The notes below the pieces were generated by a model that saw only the letters and a program-made list of their open reading frames with translations, was not told the origin of the DNA and did no database searches. A program made the position numbers and the translations under genes. Below, piece after piece: positions 1 through 8,729 of a stretch of DNA of 50,736 nt. Position 1 is the stretch's first letter. Every line of letters begins with the position of its first letter. The stretch is from an uncultured Flammeovirgaceae bacterium (lineage in GTDB: Bacteria; Bacteroidota; Bacteroidia; Cytophagales; Cyclobacteriaceae), in assembly GCA_937899105.1 (NCBI GenBank), contig CALBPF010000050.1, positions 1 through 50,736 on the forward strand. The letters run 5' to 3'.

Positions 1-282
1 CCAACCTAAGCCCACACTAGTCGCTACTTCTTGCACTTTTATCCCAGTAGCTAAATAATTCAGTGACACAGGTATGTTAATGGACTTAGCAGGTAGAGAA
101 GCCAAGGGAATATTAACCGCTGCTGTGCCACTGAATTCATGCACGGCAGTATTCGCCGATCAAATTAGGGCCGATGAATTTGGAGAGGGCGGGACAACTC
201 GTTGATCTACAGTAGCTTGGCCATAAGATGAACTCACCCACAACAGTAATAGTAAACTTAGATAGATCTTATTTCTACTCAT
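1..282 (-). pseudogene. 5' part of an RHS-type surface protein gene, in-frame TGA at codon 41
   Basis: Reading the minus strand from the ATG at 282 gives a signal peptide (hydrophobic LSLLLLLWVSSSYGQ), then a proline/asparagine segment (VVPPSPNSSALI), a TGA at 162-160, and in the same frame a continuation ending in LNYLATGIKVQEVATSVGLGW-like sequence at the window edge. The block 'GIKV.E.AS.VGLGW' is typical of the N-terminus of Bacteroidetes RHS-repeat-associated core proteins, which are very large secreted or surface proteins, often polymorphic toxins. The ATG overlaps the stop of the preceding surface-protein gene by 8 bases, so it is the last visible gene of that operon. Only the first 94 codons are in the window, so the RHS repeats and C-terminal domain cannot be seen. 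The frame is intact on both sides of the stop, which points to one nonsense substitution (for example from CGA or GGA). Family assignment rests on a short stretch. Confidence 0.6.
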
Positions 283-1411
283 TTTCTATGGTTTTAATTC
301 TCCTATTTAATTCTTGATTTTCTTTTTTCAATTCCACCATTGAAAGCGTCAACTCCTCCAACCTGCTCTCCAAATCAGCGTAAGAGGCTTGCTCCGACTT
401 CAATTGTTTTATTTCCTTTTCTTGGTTTATGGTGTATAGCATCAGTTCTTCAATTTTCTCCAGTAATCTGGTGTTCATTTCACCCAAAGAAATTCCGTCT
501 GATTTGGCCATCGCTGTAGATGAGGGAATATTAGGAAGGTGTTTGTTTTTTTTAATGAACTGTTCAACCGATTCAAGCGCTTCTAGTAAGTACTCCTCAC
601 TAAAGACATAGTCCGGCCAGTTGGAAGCAAGCTTAACCACCACTTCTTCCATAATGGCCTTCCCGTCAACACTGAATTGGTATCCTGCGGGTGTTGGTGT
701 CAAGCCAATACTGACAGATCCCCCATGTTGATCTCCCTTAATGGACATCACATAATTGTCATTAGCATTGGCTCCACCGCCACTTTCGGTATCCGTATTG
801 ATCATTCTGAAATGTATCCTGCTTTGAGCTTCATCATTCTTATAAGTAAAGAGTGTTGATGCGTCCTGAACATAAATATTCATGGCTTCATTATCACTTG
901 CACTTCTAGCGATAGTTAATGGTCTGTTCATTTCAAAATCGTTGCTATTGTTAGCCCAGGTATTATTTATTTGAAGTGCAGAGGTTCCCGCTGAAAGACT
1001 TGTTGCTGTTACCTTTAAATCTCCTAGCACATCGAGCTGAGAAGATGGTGCTATAGTTCCAATCCCTACTTTTCCGTCTCCGTTAATATGCATTCTTACA
1101 CTCGGTGCTCCTCCCGTATTGGAATAAGCACTGGTCATGAATTGCAAATAGGTATCCCAGGAACTGCCTCGGTAAGACCTTATAAAGGCCTCTCCGGCAG
1201 CAGCAAAATCAAATATGAAGTCCCGTTTGCTATTTATTCCAGTGGGTGAATTAGGACCTCTTAGTACTATTTTTGAATAGCTACTACTAGTAGTTGAACC
1301 GACCGTCAGGCTACCTGTACTACTATTATCGGATGTTGGGTTCCATTGTTGAGAATAGACCTGTAGGCTTGCCCAAAATACCATAGAGATTGTCATGAAA
1401 ATTTTACTCAT
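275..1411 (-). CDS. Tail-fibre-like secreted surface protein with C-terminal coiled coil
   Basis: This 378-residue protein starts with a signal peptide (MSKIFMTISMVFWASLQVYS). It has the 'GKVGIGT..PSSQLDVLG' motif near residue 115, which recurs in Bacteroidetes proteins loosely annotated as tail-fibre domain proteins. The C-terminal 120 residues follow the family pattern 'WPDYVF', 'LEALESVEQFIKKNKHLPNIPS', 'LGEMNTRLLEKIEELMLY', then a long charged heptad region predicted to form a coiled coil. No enzymatic motif is visible, and a structural cell-surface role is inferred. It follows the damaged paralogue with an 8-base overlap and is followed by the RHS gene, also with an 8-base overlap, so the genes are translationally coupled. 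The C-terminus is related to but more diverged than that of the two upstream paralogues. Exact function is unknown. Confidence 0.75.
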   Translation of the reverse strand: MSKIFMTISMVFWASLQVYSQQWNPTSDNSSTGSLTVGSTTSSSYSKIVLRGPNSPTGINSKRDFIFDFAAAGEAFIRSYRGSSWDTYLQFMTSAYSNTGGAPSVRMHINGDGKVGIGTIAPSSQLDVLGDLKVTATSLSAGTSALQINNTWANNSNDFEMNRPLTIARSASDNEAMNIYVQDASTLFTYKNDEAQSRIHFRMINTDTESGGGANANDNYVMSIKGDQHGGSVSIGLTPTPAGYQFSVDGKAIMEEVVVKLASNWPDYVFSEEYLLEALESVEQFIKKNKHLPNIPSSTAMAKSDGISLGEMNTRLLEKIEELMLYTINQEKEIKQLKSEQASYADLESRLEELTLSMVELKKENQELNRRIKTIENE

Positions 1412-2645
1412 TAGATTTTGCTTTTATCAAACTGTCAATTGTCTTCTCCATTTCTTGCATTTTACCCTCTAAACCTTCCTGGAGGGAGGCTTTTTCTGCC
1501 TTCAATTGTTCAATTTCCTTTTGCTGATTTATCATATGAAGTGTTAGTTCCTCAATCTTCTCCAAAAGCTTCGTATTCAACTCCCCAACAGACATCCCCT
1601 GCGCCTGCATTTCTGCGGCTGAAGGAATGCCCGATAAATGTTTATTTTGATTAATGAATGTTTCTACTTCATCAAGGCTTTTGAGCTTGTAATCTTCTTC
1701 AAATACATAGTCTGCACCGGTGGTATTCACTACAATTTCATCGGCTCTGACTTTGCCGGCTACATCGAGCTTGTAGGAAGTATTGGATTGGGTAGACTTA
1801 CCAATGAGCAGGTTTGCACCGGCAAACTCAACCCGATCATTCGCCCTTAAAATAAACCTTGCATCGTAATCTGTAGAAGTATCATTTGAAAAATCAATGA
1901 AAGGTGTACCTGAGCCGCGCAGCTCAATGGCGGCTCCTTGATTCCTAGTGAGGGCTGCGCCTGTATTCCCCCAATGTATTTCGCTAGAGGTTTTAACCTT
2001 ACCTTCTACGTCAAGCTTGTACGCATCATCTGTTTGACTTGATTTACCTATCAAAACATTGCCATTACCTTTTACACGTAGTAGTGAAGCATTACCTGGT
2101 CCTTGAATATCAAAACCACTGCCTGCACCATTACCCGATCCCCCTACTCTGATTCTGGCCACATCATTCAGCCAAGACAGACTCAGGGTTGCATCTGAAT
2201 TGGATGGATTCAAGGCTGTTATCAAACCTGAGGTACTTCTTATGTTACCACTTACGTCAAGTTTAGCGTTCGGGGATGTAGTTCCGATGCCTATTTTACC
2301 ATCATTTAGTATAATCATTCGAGTGCTGTAAGTTGATCTGTTTCCAAGAACAGAAAGGGTTCTAAAATGCATATCACAAACGCCAGCGCCACCCCAGTTA
2401 ACAGCTCCATGGCCGCTTCAATTCGCAAAAGTAAAATGCGTTTCCGTGGAAAGTAACTCGCCAGTAATTTGCATCCTGCCATCAACGGTTAACTTAAAGT
2501 TATTGTCTACATCACCTCCTATTGCCACATTTCCCGTGGATTGATCTTCGTTGATTTGTGCAGTGGACCAAAGCACCAAGAAAAAACAAATACAAGTCAA
2601 GGATACTTTAGCTAGGTGTGTTTTAAATGAGGAATAATGGTTCAT
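1404..2645 (-). pseudogene. Tail-fibre-like surface protein gene interrupted by one in-frame TGA
   Basis: The minus strand from ATG 2645 encodes a signal peptide (VSLTCICFFLVLWSTAQ) and 75 codons before TGA at 2420-2418. The same frame then continues without interruption for 337 more codons. The part after the stop has 'GKIGIGTTSPNAKLDVSG', two further 'LIGKS.Q....YKLDV.GKV' repeats, and the C-terminal 'DYVFEEDYKLKSLDEVETFINQNKHL' block with coiled coil. Total length with the stop read as sense would be 413 residues, in line with its neighbours. The region after the stop has an internal ATG at 2372, but a product from there would have no signal peptide. One nonsense substitution is the simplest explanation. 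It lies 3 bases after the upstream paralogue and overlaps the downstream one by 8 bases. Confidence 0.75.
1491..1792 (-). repeat. Direct repeat, copy 1 (C-terminal module of surface-protein paralogue)
   Basis: About 302 bases encoding the 'KVRADEIVVN...YVFEEDYKLKSLDEVETF' module and the start of the coiled coil. It is near-identical in nucleotide sequence to 2733-3034 in the upstream paralogue, with long exact runs. The similarity reflects recent duplication or gene conversion. Confidence 0.7.
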
Positions 2646-2648
2646 TTT

Positions 2649-3581
2649 CTACTTGTTTGATGGTTTACTTAATTTATATATGGATAGACGAAGCTCTTTG
2701 ATTTCAAACTTTAAAACAGACTTAAGGGCATCTTTTTCTGCTTTCAATTGTTCAATTTCCTTTTGCTGATTTATCGTGTGGAGTGTTAACTCCTCGATCT
2801 TCTCCAAAAGCTTCGTATTCAACTCCCCTACAGACATCCCCTGCCCCTGCATTTCTGCGGCTGAAGGAATGCCCGGTAAATGATTGTTTTCATTAATGAA
2901 TGTTTCTACTTCATCCAAGCTTTTGAGCTTGTAATCTTCTCCAAATACATAGTCAGCGCCATTCGTATTCAGCACTATTTCGTTCGCTCTGACTTTGCCG
3001 GCTACATCGAGCTTGTAGGAAGTGTTAGATTGGGAGGTTTTGCCGATGAGGACGTTGCCATTGGATTCAATACGCATCCTTTCAGTACCGCTTGAGTTTA
3101 CATTACCAGTATTAAACCGGAGCATGGACTGGCCTGTAAAAGTCAGCATCCCATTCGCTGAAGATCCGTTGCCCACAAAGTCATTCATATTATTCACATA
3201 AGCGTTTCCATTTCCGTCAATCCTTAAATGAAGCGTTTTTGCTGTGCCATTTTTCATTATGAAATCCGGAATTGGGTTGGTGAGATCCATTATAGTGCGC
3301 CATGGCGTCCAATCATTCAAGTTTTGGCTCCATTGCCTAAAAACAAGCCGGGCATCTTTATCTTCAGTTCCAATTTCAAAATTTCTCGAAATAGAATGAT
3401 GTACAGTTAGTTTTGTGCCGTAAGGGTATGTCCATCCAACCGTGTTACTAGCCCCTGGTCCATGCTGATAGTACAGGCCTGTAGGGTAGGTAGAAATAGG
3501 GTCTGACTCAGGATAGCTGTTTTGTGCAGCGGTAAAAGAAGTAACGATTAAACTAAAAAAGACAAAACATAGAACTTTCAT
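2649..3581 (-). CDS. Tail-fibre-like secreted surface protein (first gene of the trio)
   Basis: This 310-residue protein has a cleavable signal peptide (MKVLCFVFFSLIVTSFTAAQ). The middle carries short beta-rich repeats including 'NGNVLIGKTSQSNTSYKLDV' near residue 180. The C-terminus has the family block 'DYVFGEDYKLKSLDEVETFI', 'NNHLPGIPSAAEM' and 'SVGELNTKLLEKIEELTLH', followed by a heptad-rich tail. No catalytic signature is visible. It is the first gene of the surface-protein/RHS operon, with 500 bases of non-coding DNA upstream and 3 bases to the next gene. The last 100 residues are almost identical to those of the following damaged paralogue. The role is inferred to be structural; the family is only loosely characterised. 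Confidence 0.75.
   Translation of the reverse strand: MKVLCFVFFSLIVTSFTAAQNSYPESDPISTYPTGLYYQHGPGASNTVGWTYPYGTKLTVHHSISRNFEIGTEDKDARLVFRQWSQNLNDWTPWRTIMDLTNPIPDFIMKNGTAKTLHLRIDGNGNAYVNNMNDFVGNGSSANGMLTFTGQSMLRFNTGNVNSSGTERMRIESNGNVLIGKTSQSNTSYKLDVAGKVRANEIVLNTNGADYVFGEDYKLKSLDEVETFINENNHLPGIPSAAEMQGQGMSVGELNTKLLEKIEELTLHTINQQKEIEQLKAEKDALKSVLKFEIKELRLSIYKLSKPSNK
2733..3034 (-). repeat. Direct repeat, copy 2 (C-terminal module of surface-protein paralogue)
   Basis: Partner of the 1491-1792 copy, at an offset of about 1,242 bases. It encodes the same 'KVRANEIVLN...YVFGEDYKLKSLDEVETF' module. Recombination between the copies would delete most of the intervening gene. Confidence 0.7.
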
Positions 3582-4083
3582 TCGATAATTATTTAGTATT
3601 CAATTTTATGATATAGGACAATTTTATGACATCAGAGTCTCATGGCTTGAGACTCTGATCTTTTCTACTGATAGTTGATATCAAAATCATGAAGGGTCAT
3701 AATACTGTATTAATTAGAGTGGTGAAAATAATACGGAAATACATTCAAAAAAATCTAAAAAACTTGGTTAAAGTACATTGACAAAATGTCATAAATCAGT
3801 CTGAATACAATTGGTATTCTTCAAAAAGAATAGGGTCTTAACTAATTTGTCAATATATCTAACAAAACTTACATTCGCTTGCATTGAATTAAACAAGGAA
3901 TTCATTGACTATATTGGAATAGTGCAAAATTGGTAGGTCTATTTTTTTCAACAGAGCCTCTATTAGAATCGATATTTTTTCTTTATGAACGGAAGTGGAC
4001 CACAAGACCCCGGGCATAATTCGGCACACTTCTTTCATCCCAGATTCAGGTCACGTTGAATTATTTCGGAGCCCGGGAATTGT
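3582..4083. other. Non-coding interval between metF and the surface-protein operon
   Basis: About 500 AT-rich bases with no convincing reading frame, tRNA or ribosome-binding context. It should contain the promoter of the surface-protein operon and the 3' end of the met transcript. The only clear structure is the perfect hairpin at 3631-3659. A 10-base inverted pair (TTTATGACAT near 3624 and ATGTCATAAA near 3786) is also present but too short to interpret. Confidence 0.5.
3631..3659. repeat. Perfect 11-base-pair hairpin in the leader of the surface-protein operon
   Basis: The arms ATCAGAGTCTC and GAGACTCTGAT are exact reverse complements around a 7-base loop. On the plus strand it is followed by CTTTTC, a weak U-tract; on the minus strand, which is the direction of the flanking genes, there is no U-tract. 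It lies 50 bases upstream of the 3581 start codon. It could be an operator, a leader hairpin or a weak terminator; the sequence does not decide. Confidence 0.45.
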
Positions 4084-5037
4084 CTAGAATAACTCCTTCG
4101 CTATCTTGTACACCGGATCAGACTTGCCCATAGAATAGTAGTGCAGTACGGGCACGCCTTTGTTCATCAGTTCTTTCGACTGCTTTATGCACCACTCCAC
4201 ACCTATTTGTTTGGCGGCTTTGTTGTCAGCGGCGTTGTCTATTTCATCAGCTAAGTCTTCGGGTAGATCAATATGGAAGAACCGCGGCAGCACAGTAGTC
4301 TGCTTCTTTGTGGTAATGGGTTTAATTCCTGGTATAATAGGTACATTGATATCTGCCGCTCGGCACTTATCTACAAATTCAAAGTACTTACTGTTGTCAA
4401 AAAACATCTGAGTAACAATGTAACCCGCACCATTATCTACCTTCATCTTCAGGTACTTCATATCCGTTTTTAGGTTGGGTGCGGTAAAGTGCTTTTCAGG
4501 GTATCCCGCTATGCCTATACAAAAATCAGTAGGGGCAGGTTCGTGTATTTCCTCATCCAGGTATTTGCCGTTGTTCATATTTATTACCTGACCTAAAAGA
4601 TCACTGGCATATTTGTGGCCGTCAGATTCGGGTATGAACATCGCCTCGTTTTTCTTGGCATCGCCTTGCAGCACCAATACATTATCAATACCTAGAAAAT
4701 CAAGATCGATGAGTGCATTTTCCGTTTCCTCCCTATTGAAACCACCGCAAATGATATGGGGCACGGCGTCTACCTCATAACGGTTTTCAATGGCCGCACA
4801 AATACCTACAGTCCCCGGTCGCTTGCGAATCGATTTCTTTTCAAGTAAGCCATTTTCACGGTTTTTGTAGACAAACTCTTCTCTATGATAAGTCACATCA
4901 ATAAATGGAGGCTTGAACTCCATCAATGGGTCTATATGGCTGAAAAGGTTTTTGATATTCTCTCCTTTCAATGGCGGCAATATTTCAAACGAGAATAATG
5001 TGCCTTTTGCTTTTTTTAGATGTTCGGTTACTTTCAT
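4084..5037 (-). CDS. metF: Methylenetetrahydrofolate reductase
   Basis: MetF reduces 5,10-methylenetetrahydrofolate to 5-methyltetrahydrofolate with FAD, supplying the methyl group used by MetH. The 317-residue protein matches the usual length of the TIM-barrel enzyme. It has the family landmarks 'FSFEILPPLKG' near the N-terminus (the catalytic Glu region), 'DVTYHREE', 'NVLVLQGDA', 'FCIGIAGYPEKH', 'YIVTQMFFDNSKYFEFVD' and 'VPIIPGIKPI'. The start was set at MKVTEHLKKAKG (5037) because the 10 codons upstream (to 5067) do not belong to the family. It is the last gene of the riboswitch-controlled unit metH / four-helix-bundle gene / metF, 62 bases after the previous stop, so it should be repressed when S-adenosylmethionine is abundant. 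Its presence beside metH supports assignment to the same one-carbon pathway. Confidence 0.95.
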   Translation of the reverse strand: MKVTEHLKKAKGTLFSFEILPPLKGENIKNLFSHIDPLMEFKPPFIDVTYHREEFVYKNRENGLLEKKSIRKRPGTVGICAAIENRYEVDAVPHIICGGFNREETENALIDLDFLGIDNVLVLQGDAKKNEAMFIPESDGHKYASDLLGQVINMNNGKYLDEEIHEPAPTDFCIGIAGYPEKHFTAPNLKTDMKYLKMKVDNGAGYIVTQMFFDNSKYFEFVDKCRAADINVPIIPGIKPITTKKQTTVLPRFFHIDLPEDLADEIDNAADNKAAKQIGVEWCIKQSKELMNKGVPVLHYYSMGKSDPVYKIAKELF

Positions 5038-5099
5038 TTTATAACGTATTAACGTGTTGAGGTGCAATTGGTGTTAAAGTCGCCCTGCTAATTATGCAC

Positions 5100-5462
5100 C
5101 TATTTGTTCTTATTTCTTAAATATTTAATTAGGCCTAATACTAAATTTCTAGTCGACTCTACTTTGGTTTGTAGGAGACGGAATTCCTTTTCATCGATAT
5201 AGTTTAAATCAATCAGTACATAGGTTATGCTTCTAACTTCTTGTGCCGAGCCCTCTGAAAAATCAAGAAATCGAATAAACTCCTTATCGGATATTCTTCC
5301 AAACCCTTCGGCTATGTTATTCATAACACTAAGTGCAGCGCTCTTTAATTGTTTTACAAGATCATTGTCCCGTTTTAGTTCTTCTTTCCTACAAATTAAA
5401 AATACCAGCTCTCGGGCTTTCTTCCAGCAGTTCAAATCCTCAAACCGTTCAATTTTACTAAT
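5100..5462 (-). CDS. Four-helix-bundle protein of the 23S rRNA intervening-sequence family
   Basis: About 120 residues in four amphipathic helices, with the family landmarks 'CWKKARELVF', 'LVKQLKSAALSVMNNIAEGFGR', 'FLDFSEGSAQEVRSITYVL' and 'LVLGLIKYLRN'. Members are small, often pentameric proteins first seen in rRNA intervening sequences; their cellular role is unknown. The conserved N-terminus reads ISKIERFEDLNCWKKA, extending upstream of the first standard start (TTG at 5435) to an ATT codon at 5462, where relatives usually have ATG. Either ATT is used, TTG is used and the product lacks the first nine residues, or the start codon has been lost by an ATG-to-ATT change. It sits between metH (46 bases) and metF and carries no methionine-related motif, so it is probably a passenger insertion in the met unit. 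Confidence 0.75.
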   Translation of the reverse strand: MSKIERFEDLNCWKKARELVFLICRKEELKRDNDLVKQLKSAALSVMNNIAEGFGRISDKEFIRFLDFSEGSAQEVRSITYVLIDLNYIDEKEFRLLQTKVESTRNLVLGLIKYLRNKNK

Positions 5463-5508
5463 AAAATGGCATCAAAACGTAACACTTCAACACAGCCAAA
5501 CACCAACA

Positions 5509-8181
5509 CTACTTATAAGCTAAATTCGGCGCTAACCACTTCTCAATTACTTCCACTTCCATTTCCTTTCTCTTAGCATAATCTTCGACCTGATCCTTCT
5601 CTATTTTCCCTAATCCAAAATATTTGGACTGAGGATGTGAGAAATAAAAGCCGCTGACCGAAGCCGCAGGATACATGGCAAAGGATTCCGTTAGGCTAAT
5701 ACCGACGTGTTTTTCCACTTCAAGCAAATCGAAGAGCAAACGCTTTTCCGTATGATCGGGACATGCGGGATAGCCTGGTGCGGGTCGAATACCAGAATAC
5801 TTTTCACGAATCAGTTCTTCATTATCAAACGATTCGGATTTTGCATATCCCCAGAATTCTTTTCTAATATTCTTATGCATAAGCTCTGCAAAAGCTTCTG
5901 CCAGACGGTCTGCCAAAGCCTTTACCATGATAATTTTATAGTCATCATGCTCCTTTTCAAAACGCTTAACTAACTTTTCAATACCAATACCGGCCGTAAC
6001 TGCAAACCCCCCCAAATAATCTGTAATACCACAACTTTTTGGCGCTATGTAATCAGCTAAAGAAACATTTGCAATATTTTTTCCCTTTTTACCCTGTTGC
6101 CTTAAGAAATGAAAAGTGGTATCAGCGCCATTGATAACCACATCGTCATCTGATGAATTAGCCGGGAACAACCCAATAACTGCTTTGGCAGACAAGCTTT
6201 TTTTCTCTATGATCTCATCAAGCATATCATTGGCATCGTCGTAAAGCTTCCTGGCCTCATCACCGATAACCTCGTCCTCTAATATTTTAGGAAACCTCCC
6301 TTTTAGCATCCAGGTTTGGAAAAAGGGAGTCCAGTCGATGTGTTCTCTAATGGCGCTAAGCGGGTAATCCTCAAAAACTTTTACGCCTTCAACTTTGGGT
6401 TTTGGCGGCACATATCCTTCCCAGTTAATCAGCACCTTATTCGTCTTCGCCGCTTGATAAGGAATATATTTCTTCTCACTACTGCGGCTTGAGTGACCTT
6501 CTCTGAGCTGATTATACTCAATTTTAGTATTCTCATGGAATTTATCTTTTGTATCCTCGCCTAAAAGCTCTCCCATTACAGGGACACTTCTCGAGGCATC
6601 CAGCACATGGATGACAGCGCCACTATAATTAGGATCAATTTTGACGGCGGTATGAATGCGAGATGTAGTAGCGCCGCCAATTAATAATGGGACCGTCATA
6701 TTGCGCTTCTCCATCTCCTGGGCAACATAAACCATCTCATCTAACGATGGCGTTATCAAGCCACTTAGGCCAATGGCTGCTACTCCTTCCTGTTCTGCGG
6801 CATCGAGAATCTTTTCCGGGGGTACCATAACACCCAGGTCGACTATATCATAATTGTTGCATGCTAATACAACTCCAACAATGTTTTTTCCTATGTCGTG
6901 AACATCGCCTTTTACGGTGGCCAAAAGCACTTTAGCGCTTGAACTGGTATCCTTATTTTGCTTTTTCTCTTCCTCTAAAAAAGGTTCTAAATAGGCCACC
7001 GCCTTTTTCATTACTCTTGCACTTTTTACGACTTGTGGTAGAAACATTTTACCCGAGCCAAACAGGTCGCCAACTACATTCATGCCGTCCATTAACGGCC
7101 CTTCAATTACGTGAAGCGGCCTTTCGTATTGTTGGCGGGCTTCTTCCGTATCCGTTTCAATGTGATCAACAATTCCTTTTACCAGGGCATGAGAAAGTCT
7201 TTTCTGCACCGTACCTTGGCGCCAGGCATCGTCTTTTTGCTTTACTTTGGTATCGCCTTTAAAACTTTCAGCAAAGTCAAGGAGGCGTTCGGTGGCATCG
7301 TCTCTGCGGTCCAGCAACACATCTTCTACATATTCGAGTAAGTCCTTAGGAATTTCATCATAAACCTCCAGCATGCTGGGGTTCACAATTCCCATATCCA
7401 TCCCGTTTTGGATCCCATGGTACAAGAAAGCTGAGTGCATGGCCTCGCGAACGGCGTTATTGCCACGAAAAGAAAAGGAAACATTGCTGACTCCACCGCT
7501 TATATGCGCTCCCGGAAGGTTTTCACGGATCCACTTTGTAGCTCTAAAAAAGTCCAGCGCATTCGTGCGATGTTCTTCCATACCTGTAGCCACCGGAAAG
7601 ATATTTGGGTCGAAAATGATATCATTAGGATTGAAATGAACGGTATCAACGAGTACCCTGTATGATCTTTTACATATTTCAATTCTACGCTCATAAGAGT
7701 CGGCTTGCCCCTTCTCATCAAAAGCCATTACGACAACAGCCGCTCCATACCTTTTGATAATTTTAGCCTGACGGATAAATTCTTCTTCTCCTGCTTTGAG
7801 ACTTATTGAATTTACAATTCCTTTGCCCTGTAAGCATTTAAGTCCGGCCTCAATAATCTCCCATTTGGAGGAATCCACCATCACTGGAATGCGCGAAATA
7901 TCCGGCTCAGACGCCATTAAATTTAGAAATTCCATCATGGCCTGCTTACCGTCAAGCATGCCCTCATCCATATTTACATCGATGATCTGCGCTCCGCCTT
8001 CTACCTGTTCACGCGCTACTTCCAATGCCTCTTCAAGATTACCTTCCTTAATCAAACGCAAGAATTTCCTGGAGCCGGTTACATTTGTACGCTCTCCAAC
8101 ATTTACGAAGTTAGATTCAGGTGTTACAACCAATGGCTCCAAACCGCTTAAACGCATAAATGAATTTATTTTATTCTTCAT
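5509..8181 (-). CDS. metH: Cobalamin-dependent methionine synthase lacking the homocysteine domain
   Basis: The 890-residue protein corresponds to roughly residues 340-1227 of a full-length MetH. In order it has the pterin-binding domain (residues about 20-290; '[14 protein letters not shown]', '[16 protein letters not shown]', '[18 protein letters not shown]'), the cap and cobalamin-binding domains ('[13 protein letters not shown]' near 425, the His that ligates cobalt), and the activation domain that binds S-adenosylmethionine ('[13 protein letters not shown]' and a C-terminal '[11 protein letters not shown]'). The N-terminal zinc/homocysteine half is absent and no gene for it lies nearby, so a separate homocysteine-methyltransferase subunit must be supplied from elsewhere. 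It transfers a methyl group from methyltetrahydrofolate to homocysteine through cobalamin. A SAM-I riboswitch and terminator lie upstream. The family start is consistent with ATG 8181. Confidence 0.95.
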   Translation of the reverse strand: MKNKINSFMRLSGLEPLVVTPESNFVNVGERTNVTGSRKFLRLIKEGNLEEALEVAREQVEGGAQIIDVNMDEGMLDGKQAMMEFLNLMASEPDISRIPVMVDSSKWEIIEAGLKCLQGKGIVNSISLKAGEEEFIRQAKIIKRYGAAVVVMAFDEKGQADSYERRIEICKRSYRVLVDTVHFNPNDIIFDPNIFPVATGMEEHRTNALDFFRATKWIRENLPGAHISGGVSNVSFSFRGNNAVREAMHSAFLYHGIQNGMDMGIVNPSMLEVYDEIPKDLLEYVEDVLLDRRDDATERLLDFAESFKGDTKVKQKDDAWRQGTVQKRLSHALVKGIVDHIETDTEEARQQYERPLHVIEGPLMDGMNVVGDLFGSGKMFLPQVVKSARVMKKAVAYLEPFLEEEKKQNKDTSSSAKVLLATVKGDVHDIGKNIVGVVLACNNYDIVDLGVMVPPEKILDAAEQEGVAAIGLSGLITPSLDEMVYVAQEMEKRNMTVPLLIGGATTSRIHTAVKIDPNYSGAVIHVLDASRSVPVMGELLGEDTKDKFHENTKIEYNQLREGHSSRSSEKKYIPYQAAKTNKVLINWEGYVPPKPKVEGVKVFEDYPLSAIREHIDWTPFFQTWMLKGRFPKILEDEVIGDEARKLYDDANDMLDEIIEKKSLSAKAVIGLFPANSSDDDVVINGADTTFHFLRQQGKKGKNIANVSLADYIAPKSCGITDYLGGFAVTAGIGIEKLVKRFEKEHDDYKIIMVKALADRLAEAFAELMHKNIRKEFWGYAKSESFDNEELIREKYSGIRPAPGYPACPDHTEKRLLFDLLEVEKHVGISLTESFAMYPAASVSGFYFSHPQSKYFGLGKIEKDQVEDYAKRKEMEVEVIEKWLAPNLAYK

Positions 8182-8248
8182 TATTCACCACACTTTGAGT
8201 GGTCAGACGACTCTGATTGGCCTAGCCACTACCTCTAGTCTTGCTCAT

Positions 8249-8282
8249 AAAAAAAGCTCTCCCGATAAATCAGCAGAGCTTA
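8249..8282 (-). terminator. Intrinsic terminator of the SAM-I riboswitch expression platform
   Basis: On the minus strand TAAGCTCT and AGAGCTT arms enclose a short loop (CTGATTTATCGGG region) and are followed by a run of seven Us. It lies 18 bases after the riboswitch aptamer and about 68 bases before the metH start. With ligand bound the terminator should form and switch metH-metF off. The alternative antiterminator pairing was not worked out. Confidence 0.85.
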
Positions 8283-8300
8283 TAATGAGGCTATTTCTGA

Positions 8301-8406
8301 CTTATCTTCCTCCGTCACGCCGGAGCTGGATTTGGCACCTTTCCGCGAGCTGGCGGATGGTTGCCAAGGCTTCATAGGGCCATATCCCTCCACCTTTCAT
8401 GATAAG
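8301..8406 (-). promoter_or_regulatory. SAM-I (S-box) riboswitch aptamer
   Basis: Minus-strand sequence from 8406 opens with CTTATC and closes at 8301 with GATAAG, forming P1. Between them are the invariant core segments: AAAGGTGGAGGGATATGGCC, CTATGAAGCCTTGGCAACC and AAGGTGCCAAATCC, which match the SAM-I consensus for the kink-turn, pseudoknot loop and ligand-binding joints. A variable P4 arm (GGCGTGACG region) precedes the P1 3' strand. It binds S-adenosylmethionine and controls the downstream terminator. A 63-codon open frame across this stretch is not a gene. Confidence 0.95.
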
Positions 8407-8729
8407 AAAATCTTTTGTATGAACTTTTGCTCGAAGATAGTCGATAAAGTGGAATGTTCTAGGGGTGGAATTAAATAAAACGATATCAATCATGAAGATT
8501 AATATATAACGTTAAAATAAAACCCACATGAAGGCATTTTTAAACCCCTGAAATACAAGGATTTGAGCTGCTCCCAATTTCAGCCTTCCACTGTTATCCT
8601 GACTAAACGAGGCCCGCCATCGGACGGGTGAGGCCTGGCTTAGAAAGAAAGCTTCACTCGGTATTGTTTTTAATGTTAGGTTTAAAAAACAACTCCCTCA
8701 TGTAGGTTGTGTAAAGTTAATCGAAATTC
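8407..8729. other. Non-coding leader and promoter region of the met unit
   Basis: About 320 bases between the end of trmB and the riboswitch, with no supported gene. It must hold the met promoter. TATCTTCG near 8437-8444 (minus strand) resembles the Bacteroidetes -7 element TAnnTTTG, but no matching -33 TTTG is seen at the right distance, so no promoter is called. A GC-rich imperfect hairpin (CCCG/CGGG arms near 8605-8630) may be a remnant of the trmB terminator. Confidence 0.4.

Noticed and set aside
4005..4083. Two CCCGGG-containing segments after metF as insertion-sequence ends
   Set aside because: CCCGGG is self-complementary and the flanking similarity is short; no transposase or target duplication is present.
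7796..8377. 193-codon plus-strand open frame
   Set aside because: It is antisense to the 5' part of metH and the riboswitch; the metH frame is clearly the coding one.
8302..8493. 63-codon minus-strand open frame upstream of metH
   Set aside because: It reads straight through the SAM-I riboswitch core, whose conserved bases explain the sequence; the translation resembles no protein.
8600..8660. GC-rich imperfect inverted repeat between trmB and the riboswitch as a terminator
   Set aside because: The stem has bulges and no U-tract follows it on the minus strand.
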